From Fibrobacterota bacterium (GTDB lineage Bacteria; Fibrobacterota; Chitinivibrionia; Chitinivibrionales; Chitinispirillaceae): a stretch of 64,000 nt of DNA. Below are positions 52,912-62,367 of the stretch, piece by piece. The stretch covers positions 53,876 to 117,875 of the forward strand of contig JAEYNR010000097.1 in assembly GCA_023412475.1 (NCBI GenBank). The letters run 5' to 3'. A program made the translations under genes and the position numbers. Each line of letters begins with the position of its first letter. Positions within the stretch are counted from its first letter, which is position 1. The notes beneath the pieces were generated by a model that saw nothing but the letters and a program-made list of their open reading frames with translations, had not been told where the DNA came from and searched no databases.

Positions 52912-54630
52912 TCATCCCGCAATTGCTGTTAGCCTTAACCCCTCATTGAGTGTTTCGGTTGCCCTTTGAATACTAACTGCCTCTTTTATGGTTTCCCGAT
53001 ACTCCTTTTTTAATAGCACCTTCACCAACTGACGATAAATCTGAAGTTGAGTATCAGCCTGATCAAAAGGGGTAACTATGAGAAAGATCAGTTTTGCCGG
53101 AAGACCATCAGGGGTATTCCAATCGATACCTGACTTGGAGCGACCGAAAATGACTGCTGATTTCTTTAAATCCGCAATACGGGCATGAGGAATTGCAATG
53201 CCCATTTCCATGCCAGTGCTCATCCCTTCTTCTCGATTTTTAGCTCTTTGGTAAATATATTCGGCACTGATACCGACAATTCTTGCGGCAGACTCGCTAA
53301 GACTCTTAATAGCTTCAGATTTGGTCCCATCGGTTATTTCAAAGGCCGCCTCTGGAGGGATCTGAACTGTTTTTGAAGGAACTATCCGTTTAATCATAAA
53401 TGAAAGAGCTGGCCCCAAAGTCATAGTAGAGATGATTGCAGAAATAATAATGGCCACAAAGACCGTTTCATTTATAAGCTGCAGATCAAGTGCGATTGTT
53501 GCTACCACAATATGCATCTCACCCCCCGGAGTGTGCAGTATTGAAACAGGCCAATGTTGAGCTTTAGGAATTTTAGCCGTTTTAACCCCTATGTACGCCC
53601 CAAGAAAACGTGCAGTAATTCCCATTATGGTAAAAAAAGTTACCAGGAAAAAATCAAAACTTCGAAACAGATCGATTTTTAAACCAATATTGGCAAAGAA
53701 TATGGGGATGAAAACAGAACTTACAAACTGATCTATAGTGAATCTGGTCTTCTCAGGTAAGTCGGAAGACTCACCAGCTACCAGTCCGGCAATAAAAAAG
53801 CCAAACAGGGCATGAATTCCTATTAACTGGGTAACAGCTCCAAAGAGCAAGCCGGCAGATAAAACTACCGATAAAGCAGGGCCTGAAGCTTCAATGGATC
53901 TTCTCTGAACAACTGAAAGAATATTTCCGATAACTTTTTTCCCTACAGTGGTAGACAGGTATAGGAAAAGAGCTGTAGAGGTAACCAGAGCCAACACAAA
54001 AGGCAGGTCCGGACTGCCATGGGCGAACATTCCCAATATGATAGTAAAAATTATCCATCCTGCAATATCATTAATTGATAATGCCGAAATGGTAAGAAAA
54101 CCTAAATCAGTTCGCAGAAGCTTAAAATCCTGCATTACCCGAATCGACACTGGCATTGCAGATATAGTCATAATGGTACTGATAAAAAGTATAAAAAGCA
54201 ATCGCTGCTCAGGGTTGATCATATAGCTGGCAGGCAGAAAAATCAGCAAAATGGCTGAGTACACAATTGGAATCACAATTTTAGACAGGGAGATCCATGC
54301 TGCTTTTCCTCGGTGCTTCCAGATACTGGAAAGATTAACCTCAAGACCGGTAACTAAAAGCAGAAAAAATATCCCTATCCAGGCAACCGTATCCAGCATA
54401 GTTATCTGTAAAGGGTCCAGAGGGAATATTTTCTGATAAGCAGATGGCCAGAAACGGCCCAAAATGCTTGGTCCCAGAATAACTCCCACTAATACTTCGC
54501 CTGTGACTGCAGGCTGGCGAAGTTTTTTAGAAAGTAAATCCATCGTGCGGGAAAAGACTAAAAGCAGGAAAAATTGCAGTAAGAAAAGAAGTATATAACT
54601 CTCATCCAGTGCCTCAGGCATTTTTTCCAT
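52912..54630 (-). CDS. CPA2-type Na+(K+)/H+ antiporter with C-terminal PTS EIIA domain
   Basis: 572 aa. Residues ~12-415 hold about 12 membrane helices of the CPA2/KefB-like exchanger: LSKKLRQPAVTGEVLVGVIL, LLLVTGLEVNLSSI, SINDIAGWIIFTIIL (Asn-Asp ion site), ALFGFFIAGLVAGE. Residues ~425-565 are an EIIA(Fru/Ntr)-like domain with the His at ~482 in MGIAIPHARI. Such antiporter-EIIA fusions are known in several phyla and may let phosphotransfer tune ion transport. Single gene. Confidence 0.9.
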   Translation of the reverse strand: MEKMPEALDESYILLFLLQFFLLLVFSRTMDLLSKKLRQPAVTGEVLVGVILGPSILGRFWPSAYQKIFPLDPLQITMLDTVAWIGIFFLLLVTGLEVNLSSIWKHRGKAAWISLSKIVIPIVYSAILLIFLPASYMINPEQRLLFILFISTIMTISAMPVSIRVMQDFKLLRTDLGFLTISALSINDIAGWIIFTIILGMFAHGSPDLPFVLALVTSTALFLYLSTTVGKKVIGNILSVVQRRSIEASGPALSVVLSAGLLFGAVTQLIGIHALFGFFIAGLVAGESSDLPEKTRFTIDQFVSSVFIPIFFANIGLKIDLFRSFDFFLVTFFTIMGITARFLGAYIGVKTAKIPKAQHWPVSILHTPGGEMHIVVATIALDLQLINETVFVAIIISAIISTMTLGPALSFMIKRIVPSKTVQIPPEAAFEITDGTKSEAIKSLSESAARIVGISAEYIYQRAKNREEGMSTGMEMGIAIPHARIADLKKSAVIFGRSKSGIDWNTPDGLPAKLIFLIVTPFDQADTQLQIYRQLVKVLLKKEYRETIKEAVSIQRATETLNEGLRLTAIAG

Positions 54631-54669
54631 ATTAATCTGCAGCTCAATATGAGTAGAATTATTTCAGTC

Positions 54670-54905
54670 AAATTACTACCACCAGAGGCGATGATACTTG
54701 TTTTTGTTGCCACTGCTCCTGCTGCGTTGTGAATCCAAAGCGAGTACCGCTTTGTTTTAACAGGTGCGGATCAGAGCCAACGCAGAAAACTTGAAGAACG
54801 TAATACGTTCTAATTAGACCTCTTGCTCCACTGACAAAGCCAGTAGTTTCCTGTTGGTAACCCCTGGATGGATTTGCAGTACAGGTGCTCGACTCATCAG
54901 CAAGC
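54670..54905 (-). repeat. Dispersed repeat, copy C
   Basis: Longest copy. Reading on the minus strand: GATGAGTCGAGCACCTGTA, GGGGTTACCAACA, TTCAAGTTTTCTG, the hairpin AAAGCG-GTACT-CGCTTT, GCAGGAGCAGT, ACAAAAAC and CTCTGGTGGTAGTAATTTGA. The loop differs from copies A and B while the stem is kept. A 79-codon minus-strand frame crosses it (54668-54907), but the other copies have no matching frame. Confidence 0.75.
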
Positions 54906-55005
54906 AATGAACAAATAGAAGTGCAAGATTTATACCGGACTCCTGGGCTTGTTCTATTTTTAACACTGAAACCGAAATAAAAACAAAAAAAGGTAAGTTG
55001 ATTCT

Positions 55006-55524
55006 ATGAATAAGAACAGCTCTATGACTGCAATTCTAAGTGACATAACGCAGTTGGAAGTGGATGCAATCGTAAATGCAGCCAATAGTAGTCTTCTGGG
55101 AGGTGGTGGAGTTGATGGGGCGATTCATAGAGCTGCTGGCCCAAAACTTCTTCAGCAATGCCGTAGCCTTGGAGGATGTAAAACCGGCGAAGCAAAGATC
55201 ACTGAAGGATATAATCTTAAGGCTAAATACATAATTCACACGGTAGGCCCTGTTTGGAGAGGAGGTAAAAACAACGAAGAATCACTTCTTGAAAGCTGTT
55301 ACCTCTCCTCTCTCAATCTTGCAGAGAACTACAACTGTCAAAGCATCGCATTTCCCTGCATAAGCACCGGTGTATATGGTTTCCCGGCAGAACCTGCTGC
55401 CACCATAGCAATTGATTCCTGTAACAAATTCCTGGAGCATAAAAAGTTGACAATAAAAACAGTGTTCTGCTGTTTTTTGCACAGCGACTATGCTATTTAC
55501 AAAAGGCTTCTTGGTCAAAGTTAA
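55006..55524 (+). CDS. Macro-domain ADP-ribose hydrolase
   Basis: 172 aa, one macro domain. The start has a GACITQLEVDAIVNAAN-like opening (DITQLEVDAIVNAANSSLLG), then GGGGVDGAIHRAAGP (catalytic Asp/His region of YmdB/MacroD type), GEAKITEGYNLKAKYIIHTV, GPVWRGG and PCISTGVYGFP. Removes ADP-ribose or hydrolyses O-acetyl-ADP-ribose. The 55525-55771 gap after it contains nothing recognised. Confidence 0.93.
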   Translation: MNKNSSMTAILSDITQLEVDAIVNAANSSLLGGGGVDGAIHRAAGPKLLQQCRSLGGCKTGEAKITEGYNLKAKYIIHTVGPVWRGGKNNEESLLESCYLSSLNLAENYNCQSIAFPCISTGVYGFPAEPAATIAIDSCNKFLEHKKLTIKTVFCCFLHSDYAIYKRLLGQS

Positions 55525-55771
55525 TCTGTTTATGCCAGCGAAAAAGCCACAAATTGCATCTGATATTGCCGGAAACTATATTTGAATTCCTTTTCGAAAG
55601 TTATCAGTTTTTATAACAGTGAAAACTTATGAAGCAGTTTACATTTCTTTTTACATCTATCCTTCCATTCCCTTCTAATAAACCGGATTTCTGGATAATT
55701 GTACGCCGAAATATTTTTCGTTTTTAGTAACAAAGTAAAATAAAACATCAATCACATCCAATTAAAAGCTT

Positions 55772-57775
55772 ATGTCTCTATTATTAATTTGCATAGCAAT
55801 GATTTTTGCAGTGATAAGTGGATTTCCCGGTTTTCTTCTTCCCAGTTCATCCAAATGGGGACAAAAATTCGCTTTTGGATTTATGTGCTGCAGCACTATA
55901 TCGGGGCTTTGGGGTAGTTTTCTGGCCTTTTTTTCCACCCAAAATCCGATTCTGAAGTTTCCCTGGCCTGCAATGGGTAACAGCACGATTGGAATTGATG
56001 GACTGAGTGCTTTTTTCCTGATACCGGTATTTCTAATTGGCGGGCTTGGTTCTCTTTACTGGTTGGGATACTGGCCCCAAATCAAACATCCATCGAATTC
56101 AAAAAGACTGCTTTTATTCTGGGGATGGATGGTTGGGGGGATGGCACTACTGGTTATCAGCAGACATGCAATGGCTTTTCTGCTGGGATGGGAACTGATG
56201 GCTCTTTCAGCTTTCTTCCTGGTTACTACCGAAGATAATCATTTGGAAAATCGAAAAGCCGGATGGATTTATCTGATCTCAACTCATTTGGGAACGTTGT
56301 CGCTTCTGGCTCTTTTCTCTCTATGGCGCTGGAAAAGTGGCTCGTTTGCATTACAGCCCATTTCCGAAAACACTCTCAGCTTTACAATGAAGAATATTTT
56401 CTTCTTTCTTTCTATTTTGGGATTTGGCCTGAAAGCTGGAATAATGCCTTTTCATTTCTGGTTACCAGCCGCACATGCAACTTCACCAAGCCACGTATCA
56501 GCGATATTTTCCGGTGTTGTGCTCAAGATGGGTATCTACGGTCTGGTCAGATGGTTATCTTTATTTCCAGAGTGCCCCCATATCTGGGGAAGTATAATAA
56601 TTTTGCTGGGCTTGGTAAGCGGACTTTGTGGTGTTCTTTTTGCCATCAGCCAACATGACCTCAAGCGACTTCTTGCTTATCACAGTATAGAGAATATTGG
56701 AATCATTCTGATGGGACTGGGGATAGCCGTACTGGGTAAGTCCTACAACCAACCAGCTTTAGTCGTATTGGGGATGGCAGGCTGTTTATTACATGTTTGG
56801 AACCACTGTTTTTTCAAGTCACTTCTTTTTCTGTGTGCAGGATCTGTCATTCACAACACCCGAACCCGTCAGCTAGATCAGTTGGGAGGCCTCGCCAAAT
56901 CTATGCCCCTGACCGCAACACTGTTTCTGATTGGTGCTGTTGCGATCTGCGGACTGCCTCCCCTTAATGGCTTTATAAGTGAACTGTGCATTTACCTGGG
57001 CTTCTTCCAGCTCGTCGCAAATGGCCCCAATGGATTGGCTGTTGCACTTGGTGTTCCTGCCTTAGCCACAATAGGTGCTCTGGCAGCAGCCTGCTTTGTG
57101 AAAGTATATGGAGCTGTGTTTCTTGGTTCGCCCCGCTCCAACTGCTGCACCGATGGGCATGAATCTCCTCTGTTCATGACTGTACCCATGGCTATTCTTG
57201 CAGGGCTTTGTATTATTATCGGAATTGCTCCAATGCTTTTTACTGGAATTATTTCAAAGGCAGTTGCGGTCTGGAATCCAGCAATACAATTAAGTGGTAT
57301 CAGTCCTGGTTCTGTTGCCCCATTATTTAAAATAAGTATTCTTTCAATTGCTATGCTTGCAGGGGTTACACTAATCAGTCTGGTTATCTTTTCCGGTAAA
57401 AAGAAAATAGAGAAGGCTGGTACCTGGGATTGCGGTTACGCAAAACCTGACAGCAGAATGCAATACACGGCTTCATCATTCGCCCAATCAATAGTTTCGC
57501 TTTTCAGTTGGATTCTTCGTCCTCACGAGCATAAACCCCATTTGAAAGAGTATTTTCCGAAATCTCAGAAGATGAAAAGTCATGTTAACGAAATTGTTCT
57601 TGACAGGATGCTTGTTCCGGCAAGTAACATATTCAGACGCTGCAGTGGATGGTTTCACAGGTTTCAACAAGGCTTGATTCAACATTATATACTGTATATA
57701 TTGATTACCCTGTTTCTGATGATTTGTATTCAGATGCCCATTAAAGAATTCATTTTTAACTGGATAAAACATTGA
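55772..57775 (+). CDS. hyfB: Hydrogenase-4 subunit B-like proton-pumping subunit
   Basis: 667 aa, NuoL/M/N-family antiporter-like membrane subunit with ~16 helices. Landmarks: GWELMALSAFFLVTTED (conserved Glu), GLKAGIMPFHFWLPAAHATS, FSGVVLKMGIYGLVRWL, LKRLLAYHSIENIGIILMGL, AICGLPPLNGFISE. The C-terminal KKIEKAGTWDCGYAKPDSRM is typical of HyfB/HycC. First gene of a six-gene run. It should move protons or Na+ across the inner membrane. Confidence 0.93.
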   Translation: MSLLLICIAMIFAVISGFPGFLLPSSSKWGQKFAFGFMCCSTISGLWGSFLAFFSTQNPILKFPWPAMGNSTIGIDGLSAFFLIPVFLIGGLGSLYWLGYWPQIKHPSNSKRLLLFWGWMVGGMALLVISRHAMAFLLGWELMALSAFFLVTTEDNHLENRKAGWIYLISTHLGTLSLLALFSLWRWKSGSFALQPISENTLSFTMKNIFFFLSILGFGLKAGIMPFHFWLPAAHATSPSHVSAIFSGVVLKMGIYGLVRWLSLFPECPHIWGSIIILLGLVSGLCGVLFAISQHDLKRLLAYHSIENIGIILMGLGIAVLGKSYNQPALVVLGMAGCLLHVWNHCFFKSLLFLCAGSVIHNTRTRQLDQLGGLAKSMPLTATLFLIGAVAICGLPPLNGFISELCIYLGFFQLVANGPNGLAVALGVPALATIGALAAACFVKVYGAVFLGSPRSNCCTDGHESPLFMTVPMAILAGLCIIIGIAPMLFTGIISKAVAVWNPAIQLSGISPGSVAPLFKISILSIAMLAGVTLISLVIFSGKKKIEKAGTWDCGYAKPDSRMQYTASSFAQSIVSLFSWILRPHEHKPHLKEYFPKSQKMKSHVNEIVLDRMLVPASNIFRRCSGWFHRFQQGLIQHYILYILITLFLMICIQMPIKEFIFNWIKH

Positions 57776-57800
57776 AACGCAGAAATCCGGGAGATATTAA

Positions 57801-58703
57801 TTGATTATTATTCATTTGCTTTTATTGATTTTTATGCCACCGCTTCTATTCGGTGTTATCAATAAGACCAAGGCCTGGTTTGGTGGCCGGGTGGGGATGC
57901 CTTTACTGCAGCCATATTATGATATAATAAAGCTTGTACAGAAAGGGATGGTTTTGAGTACCACCACCACCTGGATATTTAGTGCTGGTCCGGTTGTTAC
58001 ATTAGTATCCATGTTTATCGCAGGTCTAATGGTTCCCATGAGTTGCTTTAATGCACCGGTTTCTTTTACTGGTGATCTTATTCTGTTTGCTTATCTTTTT
58101 GGATTATCCCGTTTTTTTACCACAGCCGCAGCGTTGGACACAGGCTCACCATTTGAAGGTATGGGATCAGCCAGGGAAGTTACTTTTGCAACTCTTTCCG
58201 AACCTGCTCTTTTCTTTGCTTTCGCAGTGCTGGTTAAAATGTCGGGTTCATTTTCTTTGTCCACCATGCTTCTGAGCCCCTTGAACAACTTGTCGATTGA
58301 TATTGCGGCACCGCTGGTCCTGATAGCTATCGGACTGTTTATCGTTTTACTGGCAGAGAGCTGCCGGATACCTGTGGATGATCCAAATACACATCTTGAA
58401 CTCACCATGATTCATGAAGCTATGGTATTGGATCACAGTGGCCCGCTTTTTGGCATCATAAGCTATGCTTCTGCACTCAAGCTGTTCATACTTGGCACAG
58501 TTCTCTTACATATAATATTTCCTTTTCAGATTGAGACAGTGTGGATTAACTGGCCGCTCTACATTTTAGAGATGCTGGGGTTAGCTTTTGTAGTAGGTGT
58601 AATAGAATCGATTATGGCCAGACTGCAGATGAACCATGTTCCTTATCTATTATTCAGTGCGCTGCTTTTCTGTGCTTTTGGATTTGTCCTTTTATTCAGG
58701 TGA
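57801..58703 (+). CDS. hyfC: Hydrogenase-4 subunit C-like (NuoH family)
   Basis: 300 aa from TTG 57801, with GGGAG ten bases upstream. Seven to eight helices. Typical HyfC/NuoH parts: GGRVGMPLLQPYYDIIKLVQ, FEGMGSAREVTFATLSEPAL, ESCRIPVDDPNTHLELTMIH and HEAMVLDHSGP. This subunit links the peripheral arm to the membrane pump. It lies 25 bases after hyfB and overlaps hyfE by GTGA. Confidence 0.93.
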   Translation: MIIIHLLLLIFMPPLLFGVINKTKAWFGGRVGMPLLQPYYDIIKLVQKGMVLSTTTTWIFSAGPVVTLVSMFIAGLMVPMSCFNAPVSFTGDLILFAYLFGLSRFFTTAAALDTGSPFEGMGSAREVTFATLSEPALFFAFAVLVKMSGSFSLSTMLLSPLNNLSIDIAAPLVLIAIGLFIVLLAESCRIPVDDPNTHLELTMIHEAMVLDHSGPLFGIISYASALKLFILGTVLLHIIFPFQIETVWINWPLYILEMLGLAFVVGVIESIMARLQMNHVPYLLFSALLFCAFGFVLLFR

Positions 58704-59350
58704 TTGCCATGGTTAACATAATAAATACTATTCTGGTTATGATACTGGCCCTTAACTTCTTCTCCCTTGGCTCAAGCCGCATCCAGTCTATAATTCATAC
58801 AGTGGCCATTCAAGGAGTACTTCTGGGTTTACTTCCTTTATTGGTACACTCCGATTTTAACATTCTGCTTCTATTAGCGTCCTTGACCGCAATCTTACTT
58901 AAAGGTTTTCTCATACCACACATGATGTCACGTGCGCTACGGGATGTCCAGATTAAAAAGGAAATAGAACCATTAATCGGCATACTGCCGTCACTGATTT
59001 TAGGAGCAATCGGTACAACGTTTGCGCTTCTGTTTACCAGTCAGGTGCCATTGGTTGAAGTGCATAGTGCCAAACTGATCTTTCCTTCTGCTATTTCCAC
59101 AATACTCACCGGCTTTATTATTTTGACAACCAGATTCAAAGCCATAACACAGGTCATCGGGTATCTGATTCTTGAAAACGGTATCTATATTTTTGGAGTG
59201 TTATTATTAGGTGCCATGCCTATGGTGGTTGAAATGGGTGTTCTTCTTGATGTTTTTGTTGCAATATTTGTCAGTTGTATCATTATAAGTAAAATCAACA
59301 AGTCTTTTTCTTCCATAGATACACGCATGTTGAGCTCACTGAAGGAATAG
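58700..59350 (+). CDS. hyfE: Hydrogenase-4 subunit E-like
   Basis: 216 aa, starting at GTG 58700 overlapping the hyfC stop, or at ATG 58709. Six hydrophobic segments; KGFLIPHMMSRALRDVQIKK is the characteristic HyfE loop and LILENGIYIFGVLLLGAMPM resembles the NuoK part. It corresponds to NuoK, with extra helices as in hydrogenase-4. Confidence 0.9.
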   Translation: MIAMVNIINTILVMILALNFFSLGSSRIQSIIHTVAIQGVLLGLLPLLVHSDFNILLLLASLTAILLKGFLIPHMMSRALRDVQIKKEIEPLIGILPSLILGAIGTTFALLFTSQVPLVEVHSAKLIFPSAISTILTGFIILTTRFKAITQVIGYLILENGIYIFGVLLLGAMPMVVEMGVLLDVFVAIFVSCIIISKINKSFSSIDTRMLSSLKE

Positions 59351-59353
59351 GTT

Positions 59354-60790
59354 ATGGCTTTTCTGCTTATCTTTTTTCCACTTATTATGGCAGTTACTGT
59401 TGCCATATTTCCATCGAACCGCTGGCGGCCCCTGTTTCTTCCATTGACAGCCCTGCCTCAGCTTTTCTTTACAATTATGGTTCTGCTCAAACCGGAACTC
59501 ACTGTCACTAATGAATGGTTTGTACTTGATCCGTTTGGAAAAATAGTACTTCTTCTGGTAAACACTCTTTTCTTCTTCTGTTCCCTGTATGCCGTTTCAT
59601 ACCTTCAATACAGAAAAGACAGAGATAACCGCGTATTCTGTGCCTGTCTGATCGGTTTTGTAGGAGCTGTCAGCCTGGTAACCTGGTCACAACATCTGGC
59701 TCTTATGTGGGTGGCAATTGAAGCAACCACACTGCTTACGGCACCTCTGATCTACTTCAATCATACCCAATTCAGTATTGAGGCAATGTGGAAATACCTG
59801 CTGATAAGTTCGGTAGGAATTGCTTTGGCATTACTGGGCACTTTTTTCATGGCTTACTCTTCTATGCATGGCGGTATTGATGCCACACTATCTTATGTTA
59901 CTCTTCTGAAAAATGCACCATCTCTTTCCAAAACATGGTTGCACCTCTCCTTCATTCTACTGTTTATCGGTTATGGTACCAAGATGGGACTGGCACCAAT
60001 GCATACCTGGAAACCAGACGCTTACGGCGAATCTCCAGGCATAATTGGAGCTATTCTTGCCGGCGGACTTACCAGTTGCGCATTTCTGGCTCTTCTGCGT
60101 GTTTATCATATCTGTCATACTGCGGGTGAATTTTCTTTCATGTCCAAAACTCTATTGTTTATGGGACTATTCTCAATGGCTACAGCAGCATTATTTATGA
60201 TCGGTCAGCGTGACCTTAAACGAATGCTGGCTTATTCGAGTATCGAACACATGGGAATTGTGATTTTAGGATTAGGAATAGGAACACCGGCTCTCTTTGG
60301 AACGTTATTACATATCATAACCAACGGTTTGACCAAAGGCGTTCTTTTTCTCTCGATTGGAAACATTCACCGTGCATTCGGCAGCAAAAACATTGATCAG
60401 GTGCGTGGAGCTATGCGCTTACTTCCATTCTCCGGAACAATTTTTCTCATAGGCTTTCTGGCAATTACAGGCTCTCCCCCATTTGCGCCTTTTGTCAGCA
60501 TATTCGCAATTCTTAACGGCGCATTTGAAGTTGATAAAGTTATTACAGCAGGACTGTTTCTAATATTGCTATTTCTTGTTTTCATAGGAATGGGTGCGCC
60601 AATTCTAAAAGCAATGCAGGGCAGTTCACCTCCACCTGATCGTCAGGAGATAACTTTTAGAGATACATTTTCCTCCTGCGGCCCAATCGTAGGGTTACTG
60701 GTTCTTGTTTGTATCCTAGGAGTGTACATTCCGGCTCCTATACGAGGATTGCTCAGTGATGCAGTCCGTTTCATGGGAGGTCAACCATGA
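59354..60790 (+). CDS. hyfF: Hydrogenase-4 subunit F-like (NuoN/M family)
   Basis: 478 aa. Second antiporter-like subunit: LALMWVAIEATTLLTAPLIY (conserved Glu), GYGTKMGLAPMHTWKPDAYG, SPGIIGAILAGGLTSCAFLA, LKRMLAYSSIEHMGIVILGL, TKGVLFLSIGNIH. About 13-14 helices. It begins three bases after hyfE and overlaps hyfG by ATGA. Confidence 0.93.
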   Translation: MAFLLIFFPLIMAVTVAIFPSNRWRPLFLPLTALPQLFFTIMVLLKPELTVTNEWFVLDPFGKIVLLLVNTLFFFCSLYAVSYLQYRKDRDNRVFCACLIGFVGAVSLVTWSQHLALMWVAIEATTLLTAPLIYFNHTQFSIEAMWKYLLISSVGIALALLGTFFMAYSSMHGGIDATLSYVTLLKNAPSLSKTWLHLSFILLFIGYGTKMGLAPMHTWKPDAYGESPGIIGAILAGGLTSCAFLALLRVYHICHTAGEFSFMSKTLLFMGLFSMATAALFMIGQRDLKRMLAYSSIEHMGIVILGLGIGTPALFGTLLHIITNGLTKGVLFLSIGNIHRAFGSKNIDQVRGAMRLLPFSGTIFLIGFLAITGSPPFAPFVSIFAILNGAFEVDKVITAGLFLILLFLVFIGMGAPILKAMQGSSPPPDRQEITFRDTFSSCGPIVGLLVLVCILGVYIPAPIRGLLSDAVRFMGGQP

Positions 60791-62325
60791 CAGTGTCTGT
60801 TACAGAAAAAAACACAGAATCACTATATGTAAAAACATATAATGGATCTACACAGACTCTGGAGGAGATTCCTGTACTTTCCGGGGATGATTTTAATCAA
60901 TTGATCCTTTCCAATATTACTGAAGGGCGTAGAGTCTGCTCATATTTCGGTGTACCCGATGACTCATCAAAGTCAGTGCGGCTCTATGTGGTGTTAGCTG
61001 ATGACACCGGGAACTCTCTGAAGATAAGCAGTACTCAAATCGATACAAAAGAGTTTCTCTCATTAACTCCACAATATCCGCAGGTGCACCTGTTCGAGAG
61101 AGAAATATCCGAACAGTACGGTTTAACACCGGTCAATCACCCATGGCTTAAACCGGTGAGATACAGTCAGAGCTGGACATTTGGACAACCCTCAACCCGG
61201 CAGGTTCTTCCGACAGTTGGAGATTTCTATAAAATTGAAGGTGAACAGGTTCATGAAGTTGCAGTGGGTCCGGTACATGCCGGAATAATAGAACCCGGGC
61301 ATTTCCGCTTTCAGTGTCATGGTGAAGAGGTGTTTCATTTGGAAATTGCGCTGGGATACCAGCATCGTGGAATAGAGAGAGCATTGCAGGGAGAACCTGG
61401 CAAAAGAAGTCTCCATTATGCAGAAAATATTGCCGGTGACTCAGCTATTGCACACGCTTCCTGCTTTTGTCAAATAGTCGAATCTCTTACCGGAACACAA
61501 CAGAGCGCACGGGCTCAGGCAATTCGCGGTATTGCACTTGAACTTGAGAGACTGGCTAACCATGTCGGTGATCTTGGTGCTTTATCCGGGGATGTTGGAT
61601 TTTTGCCAACAGCCAGTTTCTGTGGCCGGATCAGGGGTGACTTTCTTAACATGACAGCAGTACTGTGTGGTAACCGGTTCGGACGGGGACTCTTGAGAGC
61701 CGGTGGAGTTCGTTTCGATCTTCAACAGACTTACATTGATGATCTTCTGCGCAGACTGGAAGCAGCAGAGAAAGATGTGACTGTGGCAGTTAATCTCTTA
61801 TGGGATACCCCCTCGGTGATGGCCAGATTTGAAAACACTGGCGCTCTGACAAGTGAAAATGCCATTGAACTCGGTTTAGTGGGACCGGCTGCAAGAGCAT
61901 GCGGTCTACTACGAGACATAAGACAAGATCACTCCAGCGGTATTTTCTGCTTTTCACATATCCCGGTTGCAACTTGCAGATCGGGTGATGTCTTTGCCAG
62001 AGCTTATGTGCGATGGCTTGAGATTCAGTATTCTTTGAAGTTTGTCAGAGAACAGCTCATGAATCTGCCAAAAGGGAAGATTCATGTAAATTGCGGTAAA
62101 TTGGAACCCAACAGAATGGTAGTTTCACTTACCGAGGGATGGCGGGGAGAGGTCTGTCATACTGTTATCACAGATGAGAACGGTAATTTATTGCGCTATA
62201 AAATCGTCGACCCATCATTTCATAACTGGACAGGGCTGGCCATTGCCTTACGAAATCAGCAGATTTCCGATTTTCCCTTATGCAATAAAAGTTTCAATTT
62301 ATCCTACTGCGGGCACGATCTGTAA
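60787..62325 (+). CDS. HyfG-like large subunit lacking NiFe ligands (NuoCD-like)
   Basis: 512 aa. Residues ~1-150 are NuoC-like (HLFEREISEQYGLTPVNHPW). The rest is NuoD/HyfG-like: GHFRFQCHGEEVFHLEIALG, YQHRGIERALQGEPG, RAIALELERLANHVGDLGAL-type helix, PKGKIHVNCGKLEPNRMVVS. In catalytic HyfG/HycE proteins an N-terminal CGICG motif and a C-terminal DPCxxC motif bind nickel. Here the same places read AENIAGDSAIAH (~212) and DPSFHNW (475-481). No Cys pair remains, so H2 chemistry is excluded. Probably an Ehr (energy-converting hydrogenase-related) complex with another substrate. Confidence 0.9.
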   Translation: MTVSVTEKNTESLYVKTYNGSTQTLEEIPVLSGDDFNQLILSNITEGRRVCSYFGVPDDSSKSVRLYVVLADDTGNSLKISSTQIDTKEFLSLTPQYPQVHLFEREISEQYGLTPVNHPWLKPVRYSQSWTFGQPSTRQVLPTVGDFYKIEGEQVHEVAVGPVHAGIIEPGHFRFQCHGEEVFHLEIALGYQHRGIERALQGEPGKRSLHYAENIAGDSAIAHASCFCQIVESLTGTQQSARAQAIRGIALELERLANHVGDLGALSGDVGFLPTASFCGRIRGDFLNMTAVLCGNRFGRGLLRAGGVRFDLQQTYIDDLLRRLEAAEKDVTVAVNLLWDTPSVMARFENTGALTSENAIELGLVGPAARACGLLRDIRQDHSSGIFCFSHIPVATCRSGDVFARAYVRWLEIQYSLKFVREQLMNLPKGKIHVNCGKLEPNRMVVSLTEGWRGEVCHTVITDENGNLLRYKIVDPSFHNWTGLAIALRNQQISDFPLCNKSFNLSYCGHDL

Positions 62326-62367
62326 ATGCTGAAAAACTAATGTAGAGCCGATAAAGGAATTTGATTC

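Noticed and set aside
54840..54900. CTGATGAGTC...GGAAAC in repeat copy C resembles a hammerhead ribozyme core
   Set aside because: The arms that should form stem II do not pair, and copy A has CTGATGAGTC but no GAAAC at the matching place.
54668..54907. 79-codon minus-strand frame in dispersed repeat C
   Set aside because: No matching frame in copy A despite shared DNA blocks, so coding is unlikely.
60787..62325. Calling the six-gene run a working hydrogenase-4
   Set aside because: Both NiFe-binding cysteine motifs are replaced in the large subunit.
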